DNA of 64,000 nt, taken from contig NZ_JAHQZR010000006.1 of NCBI RefSeq assembly GCF_019049105.1, positions 186,001 to 250,000 on the forward strand, given 5' to 3'. Of the stretch, positions 62,228 to 64,000 are shown one piece after another. The translations under genes and the position numbers were made by a program. The stretch comes from Leucobacter chinensis. Lineage in GTDB: Bacteria; Actinomycetota; Actinomycetes; Actinomycetales; Microbacteriaceae. Numbering within the stretch: the first letter of the stretch is position 1; every line of letters starts with the position of its first letter. The notes beneath the pieces are model-generated. The model did not search any database, was not told the DNA's origin, and worked only from the letters and a program-made list of their open reading frames with translations.

Positions 62228-64000
62228 ATGAGAATTCCAATGAGCTGGCTCGGCGAGTACGTAGACATCGCCGAGGGGGCAACCCCTGAGACTCTGCACG
62301 CCGACCTCGTGAAGGTGGGCTTTGAAGAGGAATCGGTGCGTCGCTTCGACGTGACCGGACCCGTCGTGGTTGGCGAGGTGCTCTCGCGCGAACCCGAAGA
62401 GCACTCGAACGGCAAAGTCGTGAACTGGTGCCAGGTGCGCGTTGCGCCCGAGGGCACGAACGCTGCCGACGGTGGCGAAGACGTGCGCGGCATTGTGTGT
62501 GGAGCGCATAACTTCGAGGTTGGCGACAAGGTTGTTGTGACGTTGCCTGGGGCAGTACTGCCCGGTGATTTCGTCATCGCCGCCCGAAAGACCTACGGGC
62601 ATGTTTCTGACGGCATGATCGCTTCGCAGCGTGAGCTTGGACTCGGTGATGACCACGAGGGAATCATCGTTCTTTCGCGGCTCGGCCTCGACCCCGAAGT
62701 TGGGACCGACGCGGTAAGCCTGCTCGGCCTCGACGACATCGCCGTTGAGATCAACGTGACTCCTGATCGCGGCTACGCGTTCTCGGTGCGAGGCGTTGCG
62801 CGCGAGCTCTCGCACTCGACCGGAGCTGCTTTCCGCGACCCTGCAGCGGCTCCTGCTGTTGCCGACGCTTCTGGCTTCTCGGTCACCATCGCCGACGACG
62901 CCCCAATTCGTGGGCGTGTGGGGGCGACCGGGTTTGTGACGCGCCTCGTGCGTGGTGTGAACCCCAATGCTGTGACCCCGGCATGGATGGTGGCCCGCCT
63001 GCAGCTGGCCGGCATTCGCCCGCTCGGCCTCGCGGTCGACATCTCGAACTACGTCATGCTCGAGATCGGCAACCCCCTGCACGCGTACGACTACGCGAAG
63101 CTGAACGGCGGCATCACGGTGCGCCGCGCCGCGCAAGGTGAGACGCTCGTCACCCTCGACGGTACCGAGCGCACGCTGCACCCCGAAGACCTGCTCATCG
63201 CCGACGACTCGGGGCCCATCGGTCTCGCTGGCGTGATGGGTGGCGAATCAACAAAGACCGATGAGACGACGACCGACATCCTTGTCGAGGCGGCGCTCTT
63301 CGATCCGGTATCGATTGCGCGCAGCTCACGCCGTCATAAGCTGCCGAGCGAGGCTTCGAAGCGCTTTGAGCGCGGAGTCGATCCGCTCGTTGCTCCCGCT
63401 GCCGCACAGCGCATGGTCGACCTGCTCGTCGAACTGGGCGGCGCAACCGCGACCGAGGTCGGTTCGTCGATCGTTGCTGAGACTTCGAACGAGGCGATCG
63501 CCCTGCCACTCGGCGCGGTCAACGGCCTCATGGGCACCGACTACTCTGACGACGAGGTGCACGACGCCCTCACAATGATTGGCTGTGAGGTGACCCGCGA
63601 GGGCGAGACGCTGAGCGTCACCGCTCCATCGTGGCGCACCGACATTACCCGCAAGGAAGACCTGATCGAAGAGGTCGGCCGCATTGTGGGTTACGACCGT
63701 ATTCCCGCGGTGCTGCCGACGGCTCCCTCGGGCCGAGGCCTCAGCCGCGAGCAGCAGCTTCGCAGGCAGGCCGCCAACGGCATCACCGCTGCCGGGCTGA
63801 ACGAGGTACAGAACTACCCGTTCGTCGGCGATGCGATGAACCGTGTGTTTGGCTCGCCAGTGGCTCCTGCCCCCGACGCCGTTCACGCGATTCGCCTCGC
63901 GAATGCGCTCGATGGCGAAGCCTCATACCTGCGCAAGTCGCTGCTGCCGGGCCTCGCTCAGGCTGCACACCGCAATCTCTCGCGTGGCGAGACCGATCTC
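62228..64000 (+). CDS. pheT: Phenylalanyl-tRNA synthetase beta subunit (partial at 3' end)
   Basis: The first 591 codons of PheT, open to the window edge. The N-terminal tRNA-binding OB fold has VVVGEVLS and VNWCQVRVA; the B3/4 editing region contains NYVMLEIGNPLHAYD; the B5 region includes APSWRTDITRKEDLIEEVGRIVGY. About 250 residues of the catalytic-like and anticodon-binding domains lie beyond the window. The ATG directly follows the pheS TAA. Confidence 0.96.
   Translation, partial: MRIPMSWLGEYVDIAEGATPETLHADLVKVGFEEESVRRFDVTGPVVVGEVLSREPEEHSNGKVVNWCQVRVAPEGTNAADGGEDVRGIVCGAHNFEVGDKVVVTLPGAVLPGDFVIAARKTYGHVSDGMIASQRELGLGDDHEGIIVLSRLGLDPEVGTDAVSLLGLDDIAVEINVTPDRGYAFSVRGVARELSHSTGAAFRDPAAAPAVADASGFSVTIADDAPIRGRVGATGFVTRLVRGVNPNAVTPAWMVARLQLAGIRPLGLAVDISNYVMLEIGNPLHAYDYAKLNGGITVRRAAQGETLVTLDGTERTLHPEDLLIADDSGPIGLAGVMGGESTKTDETTTDILVEAALFDPVSIARSSRRHKLPSEASKRFERGVDPLVAPAAAQRMVDLLVELGGATATEVGSSIVAETSNEAIALPLGAVNGLMGTDYSDDEVHDALTMIGCEVTREGETLSVTAPSWRTDITRKEDLIEEVGRIVGYDRIPAVLPTAPSGRGLSREQQLRRQAANGITAAGLNEVQNYPFVGDAMNRVFGSPVAPAPDAVHAIRLANALDGEASYLRKSLLPGLAQAAHRNLSRGETDL

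Overview
The window looks like the chromosome of a GC-rich actinobacterium, most likely a Microbacteriaceae member close to Leucobacter. This is inference from gene content and order: pnp-pepR-dapB-thyA-dfrA-dapA-rnj-ftsK-pgsA-cinA-clgR-DUF3046-recA-recX-miaB-miaA-dapF-hflX-lexA is a typical actinobacterial core order. No rRNA, tRNA, CRISPR array, insertion sequence or prophage was recognised. Many genes have a TANNNT -10 hexamer ending 6-8 nt before the start codon, as expected for leaderless mRNAs, and several starts were set on that basis.

Layout. 1-6.1 kb: end of ilvN, ilvC, an EamA exporter, three uncharacterised membrane proteins and serA (amino-acid metabolism). 6.3-21.8 kb: pnp, an M16 peptidase, the dapB / thyA-dfrA / dapA-rnj block, an APC permease, and two paralogous ATP-grasp enzymes, one of which overlaps a type-B carboxylesterase gene. 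21.8-33.6 kb: a murJ-like flippase, ftsK, pgsA, cinA, clgR, recA-recX with an SOS box, miaB-miaA and a DapF-like protein that has lost both catalytic cysteines.

33.6-45.5 kb is the most distinctive region. It sits between the DapF-like gene and the methyltransferase/hflX pair. A Zur-like operator (38139-38153) lies between two divergent gene sets. Rightward runs a compact, overlapping operon: a TroA-type metal-binding lipoprotein with an embedded surface-repeat domain, a membrane-anchored repeat protein, an ABC ATPase, an ABC permease, an ArsP/DUF318 permease, a TIGR03943-type protein and an unknown exported protein. Leftward run a two-repeat LAETG wall protein, a protein joining one repeat to a WxL-like C-terminus, and a DUF916-like partner. 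This matches the architecture of the 'anchored repeat-type ABC transporter' families, here joined to WxL-like surface proteins. I infer a zinc-starvation surface capture and import system.

45.5-64 kb: methyltransferase, hflX, a bacterial eRF1-like (baeRF) protein, lexA divergent from a small LysM protein (probable SOS division inhibitor), hisB-priA-sseB without hisH between them, azlC-azlD, DUF1844, infC (ATC start)-rpmI-rplT, an SpoU-type rRNA methyltransferase, a repeat-rich gap with a perfect 23-bp inverted repeat, a copper/haem cluster (DyP peroxidase, PCuAC chaperone, CopC, membrane protein) and pheS-pheT, cut by the window end.
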